From: Cotesia glomerata
Taxonomy: Eukaryota; Arthropoda; Insecta; Hymenoptera; Braconidae
Assembly (NCBI RefSeq): GCF_020080835.1
Contig: NC_058166.1
Location: forward strand, 8,556,469-8,620,468
DNA length: 64,000 nucleotides
Direction: 5' to 3'
Shown here: in pieces, positions 21,475-33,186 of the stretch
Numbering within the stretch: the stretch's first letter is position 1
How the letters are laid out: each line of letters begins with the position of its first letter
Program-made: the position numbers and the translations under genes
The notes under the pieces: model-generated
What the model was told of the DNA's origin: nothing
What the model saw: the letters and a program-made list of their open reading frames with translations, nothing else
Database searches by the model: none

Positions 21475-23474
21475 GTTCCTTGTCGTTTAATAGTGAACCC
21501 AAAGATTCACAATCAAGCTCGGCATCCCAAGTTAGTGCTGCAACTCAATTACCCAGTATAAACGATGCATTGCGACTATTAAATCAATCGCCAATTCCTT
21601 CAAAAAAATTGAATGATTATCAATTTTTGAGTAATAAAATAAATCAGACGTCTGACAGCTTGAAAAAAATTTTGCTCTCAACTGCTGACGAAGGATCAAT
21701 TGATGACGATGGTGAAAATTTTCGTTCATTAATTGAAAAGCTGCACGATAAATTCAATGATAAAGAAACAGAAAAGTCTTTAAAGATACAAATCTTAACC
21801 TTGTTACCTGAAAAATGGGGTGAAAGACGTATTTGTAAAGCTATGAATACATCAAGACATTTATCAAGAGTAGCAAAAAAGTTGGTTGAAGAAAAAGGTA
21901 TACTTTCAACACCTGAAGCAAAATTAGGTAGGTATAGCGTAAAATCAATGGCTCTAATACATCTGAAGATTGATTCACTTAACATTTTTTTTATAGGGAC
22001 GACAATTACTGATCAAATATTATTGAAAATTGCGAATTTTTACAACGATGATGAGTATAGTACTTTGATGCCCGGCATGAAAGACTTTGTTTCAGTTCGA
22101 AATGATGATGGTAATCGGGTACACGTCCAAAAACGGCTTGTTCTGTCTAATTTAAAAGAACTTTACCAATGTTTCCGTAAAATAAACCCTGCAGAGAAAG
22201 TTGGATTTTCAAAATTTGCTTCGTTACGGCCGAAACATTGTGTGTTAGCAGGAGCAAGTGGAACGCATACTATCTGTGAATGTACTATCCATCAAAACTT
22301 TAAGTTGATGATGCTTGGTAATTATCCAATTTATGAATAATCATACGTGCCTAGATTTTCAGTTTACTCAATCACTTTTATTTCAGGTGCAAATGTTCAT
22401 TCTTTAACGAGGAATACAGAAAAGTCGTTGAAACACTATAATGATTGCTTGGACATGATAATATGTGAGGCTCCAACAGAAAAATGTTATTTGGGTGGAT
22501 GTAACAAGTGTCCAGGGGTAGATGAGTTGAGTAACATTTTACTGACATGTTTTGAGAATCAGGAAATCGAGAATGTCACGTACAAGCGTTGGGTATCAAA
22601 ACCAAGGTGCAGTTTAGAAACTTTTATACAGCCTACAGAAGAATTTATTGAAAACCTTTGTAGTGAATTGAAAGTTCTTCTACCTCACTCATTCATTGCA
22701 AAAGAACAAGCTAAATTTTTAAAAACATTAAAGGAAACACTAAAACCAAATGAATATGTCATTATTTGTGATTTTGCAGAGAATTATGCGTTCGTAGTAC
22801 AAAATGCAGCATCTGGTTTTCACTGGAATAATGATCAGGCGACAGTTTTTCCGGTAGTTATTTATTATAAAGTAAATGACAAACTTGAACACAGAAGTTT
22901 AGTGATTATTTCAGACTGTAATAATCACGATGCTGTTGCTGTTCATGTTTTCATCAAAATAATAACTGATTATGTGAAAAGTCTTCCTGAACGCTGTAAC
23001 AAGATTTATTACTTTTCTGATGGGGCTCCTCAACAGTTTAAAAACTTTAAAAATTTTGTTAATTTGTACTACCATGAAGATGATTTTGATATTCCTGCTG
23101 AATGGCATTTTTTTGCAACTGCCCATGGCAAAGGTCCGTGTGATGGAATTGGTGGTATCCTCAAACGACTTGTAGCAAGAGCAAGTCTCCAGCTTGCGGT
23201 AGATAAACAAATAACAACACCTATAGGACTTTACGAATGGACTTCTGATCCGGATAACTTGCCAAATATAATAGTCAAGTTTTCTCCAGAAGAAGACTAT
23301 AATACAGCATTGAACGACTTGAATGACAGATTTACAAAAACGAAACCAATTGTAGGAACTCAACAACTACATTGTGTAATCCCCGACAAAAATGGTTGTT
23401 TATATGTAAAAAAATTCTCAAACTCTAATGAACATAGAATTTGTAAAATATTGAAACGCCAGAGAGAACATTAA
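21475..23474 (+). CDS. Putative transposase of unclassified transposon
   Basis: Two introns close the frame: 21928-21996 (GTAGGTATA...TTATAG, giving KLGTTITDQ) and 22318-22386 (GTAATTATC...TTTCAG, giving LMMLGANVHS). The N-terminal part is basic and helical. The C-terminal half holds VIICDFAENYAFV, FHWNNDQATVFPVV, KIYYFSDGAPQQFKN and AEWHFFATAHGKGPCDGIGG. The Asp residues in the first and third blocks and an Asp or Glu near the last are candidates for a catalytic triad; this is inference. No stop is seen, so with the exon-1 junction resolved it could be a recently active copy. TTG at 21480 is not a convincing start. Confidence 0.7.
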
Positions 23475-23535
23475 TGATTAAATTATTATATTGTTTTTGT
23501 AAAATCATTAAAAATTAACAATATTAATTAATAAG

Positions 23536-24104
23536 CTTAGTATTTACTATCGTTTTATAAGCTTATAAATTGAGGATATTATACCACAAAACATTTAAAT
23601 TACATTTATTTTATTATAGAAATAACTTAGCAAAAAAAAATTTTTTCCATTTTTCAAAATTTGACAATTTTTTTCAATTGAATAAAAATTAAAAAATCCG
23701 AGCCACTCCGAGATGGACGGGAAAAGTTGTCATATTAATTGAAGTTTTTGAGAAAAAAAAAAAACTGTCGAACTTCCAAAAAATAACGGTTTTGGTCAAA
23801 AGAAGCCGATTATTTTGAAGAATTGATGATATTTAATTTTCTGATATATTTTTTCAGAAAGTTCATTTGAAAACAAAAATTTTAAAAAAAAAAAAGCTCC
23901 CCAAAAATAGATGCCTAAAAAAGTTATGGCTATTTGAAAATAAAAAAGCCGTTTTTTTGAAAAATTCATAACTTTTTTTGGGTTGGCTAAAAAAATTTGA
24001 AAAAATTCTCAAAAGTGTTTTTCAAAGGGTAGAAAAGAATGGAAATGTTACAGCAAAATTTAAAGGGGTCAAGTTCAAAAGTGGTCGATTTGGCATGGAA
24101 TACC

Positions 24105-24106
<2 letters not shown>
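23536..24106. repeat. Right ~571-bp terminal inverted repeat
   Basis: Starts CTTAGTATTTACTATCG and ends TTGGCATGGAATACCCC before (TA)n. Pairs with 20282-20847. Apparent frames here (23978-24271 and similar) are read-through of the TIR. Confidence 0.88.

Positions 24107-24192
<86 letters not shown>
24107..24192. repeat. (TA)n microsatellite
   Basis: About 85 bp of TA abutting the right TIR, followed by TATGTACATATATATG-like variants. Confidence 0.95.
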
Positions 24193-24200
<8 letters not shown>

Positions 24201-24333
24201 GTACATATATATGTACATATAGATGTACATATATATGTAGATGTAGATATATTAAATACCTTAAATATTAAAAGCCTTGGCCAAAAGAGACTTACTCAGT
24301 GGAACTTAATAGGTAACTGGAAGGTAGTTACGG

Positions 24334-24411
24334 ACAGTGTTTCAGCTTAACTGGTAGAGCATTTTGCGCGTAACCAAAAGATCCAGGTTCAAGTCCTGGT
24401 CTGGGCTGTCT
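24334..24411 (+). tRNA. tRNA-like sequence, degenerate
   Basis: D arm AGCTTAACTGGTAGAGC, T arm CCAGGTTCAAGTCCTGG (perfect 5-bp stem, B box GGTTCAAGTCC) and a TTTTG/CAAAA anticodon stem are visible. The anticodon loop is one base too long and lacks T33, and the acceptor pairs poorly (ACAG/CTGT only). The following CTGTCTGAATTATTTTTTC resembles what follows each array unit at 16-17 kb (CTATCTAATAATTTTTTC), so it may be a distant member. A tRNA-derived pseudogene or SINE head is the likeliest reading. Confidence 0.42.
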
Positions 24412-24415
24412 GAAT

Positions 24416-24640
24416 TATTTTTTCAGTTACTGACAAAGTTACACTGAGTAAAAATTACATCTTTCTCTAACAATAATTGTCAATAAACGAATTTTGATTG
24501 TGAATTTCACCTAAATTTTCTCTGATGGTATGAGACCTCATACCGATAAAATATTATTGTGAAAAAGCAATAATCGAAAATTAGCCATTCTTCAAGAATT
24601 TGGATCGGGAGTATTCGGCTTAGAATAATAATAATAACTA
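24416..24640. mobile_element. Partial inverted copy of the TTTGACTCG MITE
   Basis: Matches 19921-20130 in inverse orientation (TTCAGTTACTGACAAAGTTA, ATGGTATGAGACCTCATACC, GGAGTATTCGGCTTAGAATA). Its terminal 27 bp on the left are replaced by the tRNA-like block. Confidence 0.75.
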
Positions 24641-24646
24641 TCTATC

Positions 24647-24747
<101 letters not shown>

Positions 24748-24848
24748 GTTATTAAATGCTCAGGGGGGTTGTCCCCGGAGTCCGATTCTCCGAGGGCCCA
24801 GCCTGAGCTCCATCCATTACTGCTGTACCACTCCGCACAACAAGGCGG

Positions 24849-25039
24849 TTAGTGATCACAGCAGGCCAAAGTCATTTTCCTAAGTAGACGGAGGGAACCT
24901 AGTATGATAGCCTTCTGCATCCTGACCGCCAAGAATTCAGCTTTTGATGAGCAAGCTGGAACTCTGGCAAGTGAGGATACAAAAGACTGTTTCATCCCTC
25001 CGAGGACGCCAACAATCAGGACGACGAGCTTGACACGGT
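24849..25039 (-). pseudogene. R4/Dong-type ORF, C-terminal end beyond the P-like insertion
   Basis: The minus strand continues the 30359-33184 frame after the insertion: RVKLVVLIVGVLGGMKQSF through QKAIILGSLRLLRK to a stop at 24849-24851. In R4-clade proteins I recall a similar conserved hydrophobic tail ending in an AAILGTARILRK-like helix. The join across the 8-bp duplication GACACGGT keeps the frame. The longer apparent ORF 24849-25229 fuses this tail to TIR sequence and is not a gene. Confidence 0.8.
25032..25039. repeat. 8-bp target site duplication GACACGGT (left)
   Basis: Identical to 30359-30366 and outside both TIRs. Confidence 0.92.
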
Positions 25040-25546
25040 TAAGATAATATATAAGAAGGTATTCCAATCCTGCAATGCATGATGGGAAATGTGTCAAGCT
25101 GTCGCGCCACCACGAGTGTGTCAGAAGTATTAGCACATGTCTATAGTACTTTCGAGCTAACTCATATAAAAATAATAAATAAATTTTAAATAACAAACTA
25201 ATACTTAAAAAAATTATTTTCATCCTCAAGCTCTATTAATTAGTCGTAATAATTAATTTTAAAACGTAAAATTAATACTTAAGCCAAATTATTTATTTTA
25301 GGTATTAAACTGGAATTTCACAAACGCAGCTTATCAATTACTTCTAAATTGTATTTTCCCAGATGTTATTAGCACGTCTGTCTTTTGCTTACCTGACAAT
25401 CCATTGATCCGGGTTCGCTTCCTATTCAGATCTTTTTTTTTTTTTTTTTTTTTTTATTTAAAAATATTCAAACATTTCATTAAGTAACAAGATTGAATTT
25501 ATTTTTATTTGTCAATGCAAATTATTTGCTATCACAATATCAAATA
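25040..25546. repeat. P-like element, left TIR
   Basis: Pairs with 29857-30358 almost base for base apart from a T tract of different length. Around 25371-25445 it holds a B-box-like GGTTCGCTTCC followed by a run of more than 20 T, which looks like a Pol III unit fragment. Confidence 0.9.
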
Positions 25547-25790
25547 TTTGTCTAATGACAGCAAATTATTGCACAATAATTAAAAAATTCAACAGTATAT
25601 TTATTAAACAATAGAATAAAAATATTACAATGGTATAAGTAGGATAATGAACCCAGAACACTAGTGCATTTTAAGTATACTCTAATTAAAATTAAATAAA
25701 ATAATCATAAGCATTAACATGAAATAGAAATTTGAAATCTTACTTATTTTAAACACAAATTTTCCAAAATATATTTTAATAGTTAATAGT

Positions 25791-28700
25791 TTACTTCCGG
25801 GCACTTTTTGATGAAGTACGCATGTATGCACTTCGAGAACTGAAGACAACAAGATTTTGGTTGTTTGGCTGCACTGTAATATCTTTCGCTAGAACATGTA
25901 GTCGTAACGAAATATATTTTTCAAGAACTTTATTCCGAATATTGTGACATTTTGGAAAGATCAACGAATGATTGTTAGTTTCCTTAATACTATTCATCAA
26001 TACTTGATGAACATTTTGCAGGTGTAATAATGATTTTCCATAAGTTGTAAATATTTCTTCAGCTGCCTCCAAAAGTTGATAAACAGCCTCAGTTGGGTGC
26101 TTTAAGTTACCTCGGTTTAGTGCATCCGTCCAAGCCGTACACGTATTTGACAGCGGTACAGAAGAGATGGTTGCTGTTTCACACGCTTTACAGCCATTCG
26201 CCGAAACAAATACTGCCCAACCAGAAAGGTAATACAACCCATACTTCTGGATTTCAGACAAAACACAATCATCTGGAACGTCAATAATGTTGCATGTTTC
26301 ATTATTAGTAGTCTGTACTTCATCTTTTTTCTGCTTCAAAAATTCTAAATAATACGGCTCATCATCGTCTTCATATGAAGCAGACGAAGGAACTCGCTAA
26401 TATTGAGCTACAGCAACTAACCTCATTCGGTAACGCAGTTGACGAGGCTTCGGGTGAATATCACCACCAGCGCGGACTTGAGAAAAAAGATTTTCCACCG
26501 AACTAGAGGTAAGACGTCCCGTAAGGATATATTGCAATTTACCGGATAGAACTAGTTCCTCACGCAAATTTAAAGCTGTAGTTGTAGCAAGAATAATCCC
26601 TCGTTGGATAGGTTTCCACTTATTATCAGAAGTAAACTGTAATTCTCTAATAATCTCAATGAAATTTTGGAGAAACTCTACTCGCTGTAAAGAAGCTTCA
26701 TCATTTCCAAGGGAATTATTTTTATGGCGACAAACCAGATAGTCGTACCATTGGCTACATAATAAAATAAACCATCCAGTTGTAAAAGCTTCTCGCGGAA
26801 GGAGACCAGTTTGAGCTGACAGAACCAAAGCATGTCCCATTTCATTACTAAAAATTTTTTTTGCCAATCCAACATGCATTTTGTCAAACTACGATGGATC
26901 CAAAATTGCAGCAGTGAGACCAGTCACTAATACAGGTCCACCTAGTGATTGCAATTCAACTAGTCGTCGAACATGCAAAATATCAACTGTAGATGATGGT
27001 AAGTTGTTTGCTTCGACGATAGCTGGGCTCAAAATAAATTTGGTCTTCAATAATTGAGACCAAATACGTTTCAGCACATGTGGAACATCTGAAGTCCAAT
27101 GAAGACGTTCATCCGGATTTGATGGATGCTGGCTGAATGAGGAAATTAAATAGCGGCTAGATGTTATGCTATTCAAAGTCCACATCCCTACATTGGTAGG
27201 TCCTTCATCCGATGCAATGCATTTGACAGTAATGCCCTGTTGGTGCAGTTCTTTTATTATTTCTCGAATGTAATTCCAGAGTAGTTCCGAAGTTACTGAC
27301 TTTCCAGTCAAAGCATAGCCCACTAATTGTTTCCAATGACTAGTTAACCCACGAACCACGAATGCGATTGCGTGGGAAGCCATTGAATCAGCTTCGTTCG
27401 AATCTCTTGCCAATTGTGGAGTCACCAATCCAATAAAATTGCCAAGAGCGCGATCGTATTCGACCGCTGGATGAATTGACATTTCATCTAATGCCAACAC
27501 ACAATAACGAGCAGTTTCATCTTGCTCTTGTTTAATCTTAATTCCAAGCCATTCAATAATACTATGGAACGTTCCCGGAGCAAAATTAAAACCTGATAGC
27601 CGATTATAAATCGTAGAAAAAGCAGGTAAGGGAAACCCTTCATTGTCTCTCAAACTTTTGTATGCTTTAGTACCCATTAATAACCGGATTCGCAGACCTT
27701 TTTTAATAGTATCTTCTGACCATGGCTTAGAATTTGTCGAAGCATTACCTTTCAAAAACATCAACTGATCAGAATTCAAGAACTTTTTCAAGTTAACATC
27801 CAATGCAGTTGAGTTTTCAGTCATGTGAGCAATCTGAAATCAAATTTATTAGCACTTCATCAATTATTTGTACTTGTAAAGAATAAATGCTTAATATATT
27901 AACATTGAATTATTCATAATATTACCTTATTCTTTAACGAAGTATTCTCTTGCCTAAGCTCATGAAGCTGTTGCTCCAACAATGACTCCCGAGATGATTT
28001 TGCAGCATTGTTCTCACTAAATTGAGCATGTTGATTCGAGGTATCAGGTAAACTTCCATCATTCGAAGCTCCACTATTTTCATTTGACGATATTTTCAGC
28101 CCTAATACAAATACAATATACTTCACTTATGTATACAAATGAAAGAAGATATAGAAGAAATGACCATTTTATATAATAACATTGTAAAAAGTATAATCCC
28201 AGATTAAGAAATATGATTTGAAATGATTTGGAATGATTTAAAATGATTCAAAATGACTTGAATATACTAATATAAAGATATACACTTTAACAGGGGCTAA
28301 ATCATTTCAAATCATTTTTTTTAATCGGGGATGGTATTAAGTATATGCCGTAACACCGTAACACGAAAACAATAGTATTGTTATATTATAAAACCCACAA
28401 CAGCCATGATTATTCCAAAAAAGATACTAGTATGTTCTAATTTATTATAAATCAAACATGATTATATGCTTACAATGGACATGCTACATTTATAATCAAA
28501 GACTTCACAGAAACAACAAGACAGACGTTAATAATTCTTTCTCAATATTCACTTACCCCTTCGCAAAAGGTAATTATTATACATCGAATTAAAAATGTAC
28601 TTTTCCAAACGCTGATTTGCATGAAAATTAACTTCAATTTAATTTTTTATTCTGTAGTACCTAAAAAATGTAATTGAGTGAAAAATTAATCTAGACTTAC

Positions 28701-29094
28701 GTTTTGTCAAGCGAAACACTTCAGAGTTAGACCTCTTATTACTTAAAGAATAATCACTATCATTATCAACATCATCAGTCTCAAAAGGCTTAGGTGGAGA
28801 TGGTGTCAGAATATCGGGAACCACATTTCTTTTCAATTTATAAGAATATTTTTCCACGTCAAATAATCCTTTGCTGAAGTGACCCTGTCAACATAAATGA
28901 ATAAAAAGTAAATTTATCGGTTCAAAATAACTATAGAGAATTAAGCCTTGATGAAACAAAATAATTGACAATGATTTAATGAGGTGCTCCAAAAAGGTTT
29001 TCACATACCTCACAAAGCCGGGAATTTTCTGTGATTGGTTTCAAAATTTTGCAAACTGATATCCATTGATTTCTGATATCAAGACACCGAGGAA
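25791..29094 (-). pseudogene. P-superfamily (THAP-type) transposase, spliced, with stops
   Basis: Four minus-strand exons join in phase: 29094-29009 (THAP: FPRCLDIRNQWISVCKIL, LCE), 28884-28701 (GHFSKGLFD and NVVPDIL, the end of THAP), 28101-27926 (coiled coil, SLLEQQLHELRQENTSLKNK) and 27833-25791. The last exon has LALDEMSI, SDEGPTNVGMW, SDVPHVLKRIWSQL and GRLTSSSVENLFSQVRAGG, which fit the catalytic and GTP-binding regions of P/THAP9 transposases; the Asp of DEMSI and the Glu of VENLF are the likely metal ligands. TAG codons interrupt it at 26891-26889 and 26399-26397, and TGA (29098-29096) lies just before the THAP FP motif. The first cysteines of THAP were not found. Confidence 0.82.
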
Positions 29095-29630
29095 ATCACA
29101 AAGTTTTGAAACCTTTTTCAGTATTATTGTGGCAACCTGGAAAGCTGCATCCACCCATTATCTATCAATCTTAAGCAACAATGATATAGTATTATTGGTA
29201 CTTAATTATAATAAAAAAAAGTATAAAATGTAATAGTGTGAATATCCACTTACTTTATAATAAAAACTGTCAACAACGAAACGTCATCAAAAACAAATTG
29301 ACATTTTTAAATAAATGACGATCGCGAAATTCATACTGCGTTGATCAAAAGAAAATATTGACAATTTCAATTTTTAAAAATATATTTTTGTACACCAATT
29401 TCAAATCATATATCCAATTATAATTTCAATAACGTGAATTATACTCACATTATTTATTAATTATTAAAGACAGTCAACATTACAAAAAATGTTTACTCCT
29501 TACACATGGGTAACGTAGTATTTTTTATATTTGTCGCCTTCAAAATTTGCATCGACATAAAATCATATTTTGCGATAATAATTAATTTCACTTAATTGTA
29601 TACTTATGAAGCTGTCATTAAATATATCTA

Positions 29631-29851
29631 CACAGAAAAAAAATTAACTTGTACCAAGTAAATAATTTTGAAGAATTTTATTTTCTTGATTTTAGTAGAC
29701 AAATTTTTAAACTAAGAAACTTTTCTTGTTTTAAATAAATTTTATTTGATTCAAGAATTTTTTGTCTTCGTCTAAGACAGTGAAACTCTTGAAAATTATT
29801 TTCTTGGTTTAAGAAATTTTTTCTTGATTCAAGTTAATTTTATTTTCTGTG
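29631..29851. mobile_element. MITE (CACAGAAAAAAAATTAAC ends) inside the P-like element
   Basis: About 220 bp beginning CACAGAAAAAAAATTAACTTG-like and ending CAAGTTAATTTTATTTTCTG plus TG, flanked by TA. The interior repeats TTTTCTTGATT and its complement. It lies just inside the right TIR. Confidence 0.72.
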
Positions 29852-29856
29852 TATTT

Positions 29857-30358
29857 TATTTGATATTGTGATAGCAAATAATTTGCATTGACAAATAAAA
29901 ATAAATTCAATCTTGTTACTTAAAAAAAAGTTTGAAAAATTTTAAATAAAAAAAAAAAAAAAAAAGATCTGAATAGGAAGCGAACCCGGATCAATGGATT
30001 GTCAGGTAAGCAAAAGACAGACGTGCTAATAACATCTGGGAAAATACAATTTAGAAGTAATTGATAAGCTGCGTTTGTGAAATTCCAGTTTAATACCTAA
30101 AATAAATAATTTGGCTTAAGTATTAATTTTACGTTTTAAAATTAATTATTACGACTAATTAATAGAGCTTGAGGATGAAAATAATTTTTTTAAGTATTAG
30201 TTTGTTATTTAAAATTTATTTATTATTTTTATATGAGTTAGCTCGAAAGTACTATAGACATGTGCTAATACTTCTGACACACTCGTGGTGGCGCGACAGC
30301 TTGACACATTTCCCATCATGCATTGCAGGATTGGAATACCTTCTTATATATTATCTTA
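29857..30358. repeat. P-like element, right TIR
   Basis: Reverse complement of 25040-25546. The frame 30169-30474 is TIR plus LINE read-through, not a gene. Confidence 0.9.
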
Positions 30359-30366
30359 GACACGGT
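30359..30366. repeat. 8-bp target site duplication GACACGGT (right)
   Basis: Identical to 25032-25039. Confidence 0.92.
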
Positions 30367-33184
30367 AACCTGGGTAAAGTTTGCCAATTTCAAACAGGAG
30401 ATCCTGATATATCTGTCTTTTGTGCTCTTCTTTGGCTGAGATGTTGTATTCAGCCGGGGCCGAGAACTCAATGACATAAATGTCACGAGTAGCCTTGTCG
30501 AAGAGCACAATATCAGGTTTGTTGTGATCTATCCGCCGAGTTGTTGCAAACGGCATGTTCCAATAAATTTTGCAACTGTCATTCTGAACAACCTGGGGAA
30601 TATCTCCTGGCAGATAAGGCAGCACCGGTGTCACGTCAATACCGTAGCGGTGACGAAGATAGTAGTACAGTACTCTCAGGGCAGCATTGTGACGCTGGAT
30701 GTATGCACCTCTCGCCAGCACAGGACATGCTGACAAAATGTGCATAAGCGTCTCCGGATGTTGTTTACACGCCCTGCAGGTCGTGTCCGGGAGCTGCACC
30801 TGGAGCACCTTGCTACGGTACTCTAGAGTGTTAATGACACCATCTTGGCAAGCAAATATGAACCCTTCAGTCTCGGACATCAGGCCAGCTGACTTTAAGA
30901 AGGAAAACGTCAGCTGGGTGGACAAGCCATGATCACGCACGTGTTTGAAGAACACGCTGTGCATAGACTTGTCCATCAGTTTGCCTAGGAGTAGTTTTTC
31001 CTCGGCGTTCCTGATGGCGCTCTTGAATTCCTCCTTTCGGAGTTCCATAAGAGCGTTTATTTCTCCAAGACCAAGGGTTCTTGCCGCATATATTGCTGCC
31101 TTATATAAGAACGACCTTTTATGCGCATTCTCATGTTTATGAACAATTTGCATAAGAAAGTCATCCTCATCTGCAGTGAAATTGACAACTTCGTGTGTTA
31201 AACCCAGGACTAAACGATCGTGAAGCCGCTCCAAGCTCTGCAAACCTCTCCCACCGATCGACCGGGAGAGGTATAATCTGGCGACTGATGAATTGGGGTG
31301 CATGCTCTGGTTCATGTTGATAGTCTTACGGGTTCTGATGTCGAGATCTCGCAGATCCTTTCGGGCCCATTTTAAGACACCGAAAGAGTATAGTAAGACT
31401 GGGACAGCGAGCGTGTTAGTAGCGGAGACTTTATTTTTGCCGGAAAGTTCGGAGGACCAAATTTTCCGGAGTCTCCTAACATACTCGCTACGGAGAGTTG
31501 CTTGGACTTCGGAGACCGCATGCATGCGGTGCTCTTCCATTCCTAGATATCTATACAACTCTCCGGCGTCTAATTGTCTTAAAACGCTCCCATCTACCAA
31601 CTCGACATCATCACCCGTAACAGAGCACTTACCCCTCGCCAGATGTACGACCGCACACTTGTCCAACCCAAAAGACATTCCGGCATCCCGCGTGTACTCT
31701 GCTACGATGTTAAGGGCCGCCTGTAGATGATCTTCATCAGCACTATACAGCTTCAGGTCATCCATATAAAGCAGATGGGTAATCGAGTATTTTCGATCAC
31801 CCGGAGGCCCCACAGAGTACCCACGAGTTTTACGGAGAGCAACAGATATAGGCAGCAGTGAGATGCAAAACAGCAGAGGGCTCAAGAAATCACCTTGGAA
31901 GACCCCTCGTTTGTACTCTACAACTCCGGTTATGTGCAATGCGTTTCCACTTCCAATGTGAAAACGCGTTCGCCAGAGCTGCATTGTACGCCGAATGCAT
32001 TCCACTATTTCAGGATTGACCCCCAGGCATTTGAGGAGATATAAAATCAACTCATGAGAAGTTGAGTCAAATGCCTTGCGATAGTCGATCCAGGCCATTG
32101 ACAGGTTGCGTTGATAGTAGATCGCATCTTGTGTGACACATCGATCAACTATCAGGTTCTCTTTGCAACCTGACAGGCCTCTTTTGCTGCCACGCTGTTC
32201 ATATATCTGTTGCCATACAGGTTCTATCTCCTGCAAAATACGGTTGTTTAAAATTTTTGTAAAAATTTTATAAACCGCATTCAAGCAGGTGATAGGCCTG
32301 TAATTTTTTGGGTCAGATAAGTCACCTTTTTTGGGTATCAGTACGGTTCGCCCTTCCACGAGCCAGTCTGGAATCGGTTCGTCAGCTCTAATGTAGGATG
32401 TAAATATACGGGCCAAATGGAGGTGGGTAGAAGTAAACTTCTTCCACCAGAAGACATTTATGCCATCTGGTCCCGGGGCAGCCCAATTTCTGCTGCCATT
32501 AAGAGCTGAACGGACTTCATTTACACTGACTGCAGGGCTCTCTTCATCAGCATTCTGTCGACGGTGTTTCCGACAAAATGCTTTAAAGTCATGCAGAGCT
32601 GGAATGTTGGCGTTCACGTTTGGTTGATCTCCATACAACTCAGTCCAAAAGGCTTCCACCCGCTCAGGTACTGGATAATTCCCGGTAACAACAGTCTTTG
32701 GTGTCAGAAAGCGTGAAGGGCTAGATCGAAACAACGAATTGTCGACCAGCCGTTTCAGCCTTTTCTCTAGTGACTTTTTGGCAGTCACTAGAGCCCGCAA
32801 TTTATTAAGCGACTCTTCCTTGACGACAAGAAGTCTTTTATTCAATGTGTGATGACGCCACCGAAGTTCAGCAGTAATGCGACGTACTCGGGGCGTGTAT
32901 GCTCTTTGAGTTGTTTCAAACTCAATCACACATTGGATGCGAGAGACCTGTTTCCGGGATCTGTCAATTTTGTCGCCAAGTTGTGCGATGCGCTGTCTCA
33001 ACCTTGCCTCGATTGAGAGACAATGTCTCTCTCTCGGAAAAGCCGAAACTGCTGCACCATACACAACCTGGCTCACAGTGAGCAGGGTGGAATCCTCCAG
33101 GATGTTTGCACGGAGATCTTCATTTACCGTGTCAAGTTGTTGTTGGGAGTAAGTTATCTTTTTAGATATACTTACTTGCCGTCC
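30359..33184 (-). pseudogene. R4/Dong-type LINE polyprotein (RT and restriction-like endonuclease), interrupted
   Basis: An open frame of about 940 codons without stops. Order: N-terminal helical region, reverse transcriptase (WAAPGPDGINVFWWK, AWIDYRKAFDSTSHELI, GVFQGDFLSPLLFCISLLP, LLYMDDLKLY), zinc motif CRACKQHPETLMHILSAC, then restriction-like endonuclease (NKPDIVLFDKATRDIYVIEF, with PD...D and E). It ends at YPGYRV, where the P-like element entered; the rest is at 24849-25039. No ATG is seen in LINE sequence near the start; the available ATG lies in flanking DNA and would prepend about 18 Asn from (AAT)n. Apart from the insertion the frame looks intact. Confidence 0.85.
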
Positions 33185-33186
33185 TA

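Larger units (their letters stand above)
25040..30358 (-). mobile_element. P-superfamily DNA transposon with ~500-bp TIRs
   Basis: Inverted repeats 25040-25546 and 29857-30358 start TAAGATAATATATAAGAAGG. The element is flanked on both sides by the perfect 8-bp direct repeat GACACGGT (25032-25039 and 30359-30366); 8-bp duplications are typical of P elements. The interior encodes a minus-strand spliced transposase with THAP, coiled-coil and DDE-type parts. Removing the element and one GACACGGT restores the LINE reading frame. TIRs are far longer than the 31 bp of Drosophila P. Two nonsense codons in the transposase suggest it no longer moves by itself. Confidence 0.9.
24748..33185 (-). mobile_element. 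R4/Dong-type LINE in (TAA)n, split by a P-like element
   Basis: A single-ORF LINE whose minus-strand 5' end (AGGACGGCAAGTAAG, 33185) follows (AAT)n and whose 3' end (24748) meets (ATT)n. Dong elements are known to insert in TAA repeats. Leaving out the 5319-bp P-like insertion (25040-30358) and one 8-bp duplication, the LINE is about 3.1 kb. The ORF has reverse transcriptase, a CRAC...H...C zinc motif and a restriction-like endonuclease, the R4-clade layout. Confidence 0.85.

Noticed and set aside
24849..25229. Apparent 126-aa minus-strand gene, mirrored by 30169-30474
   Set aside because: Both frames run across the junction between the P-like TIR and the interrupted Dong LINE; the shared peptide is translated inverted repeat.
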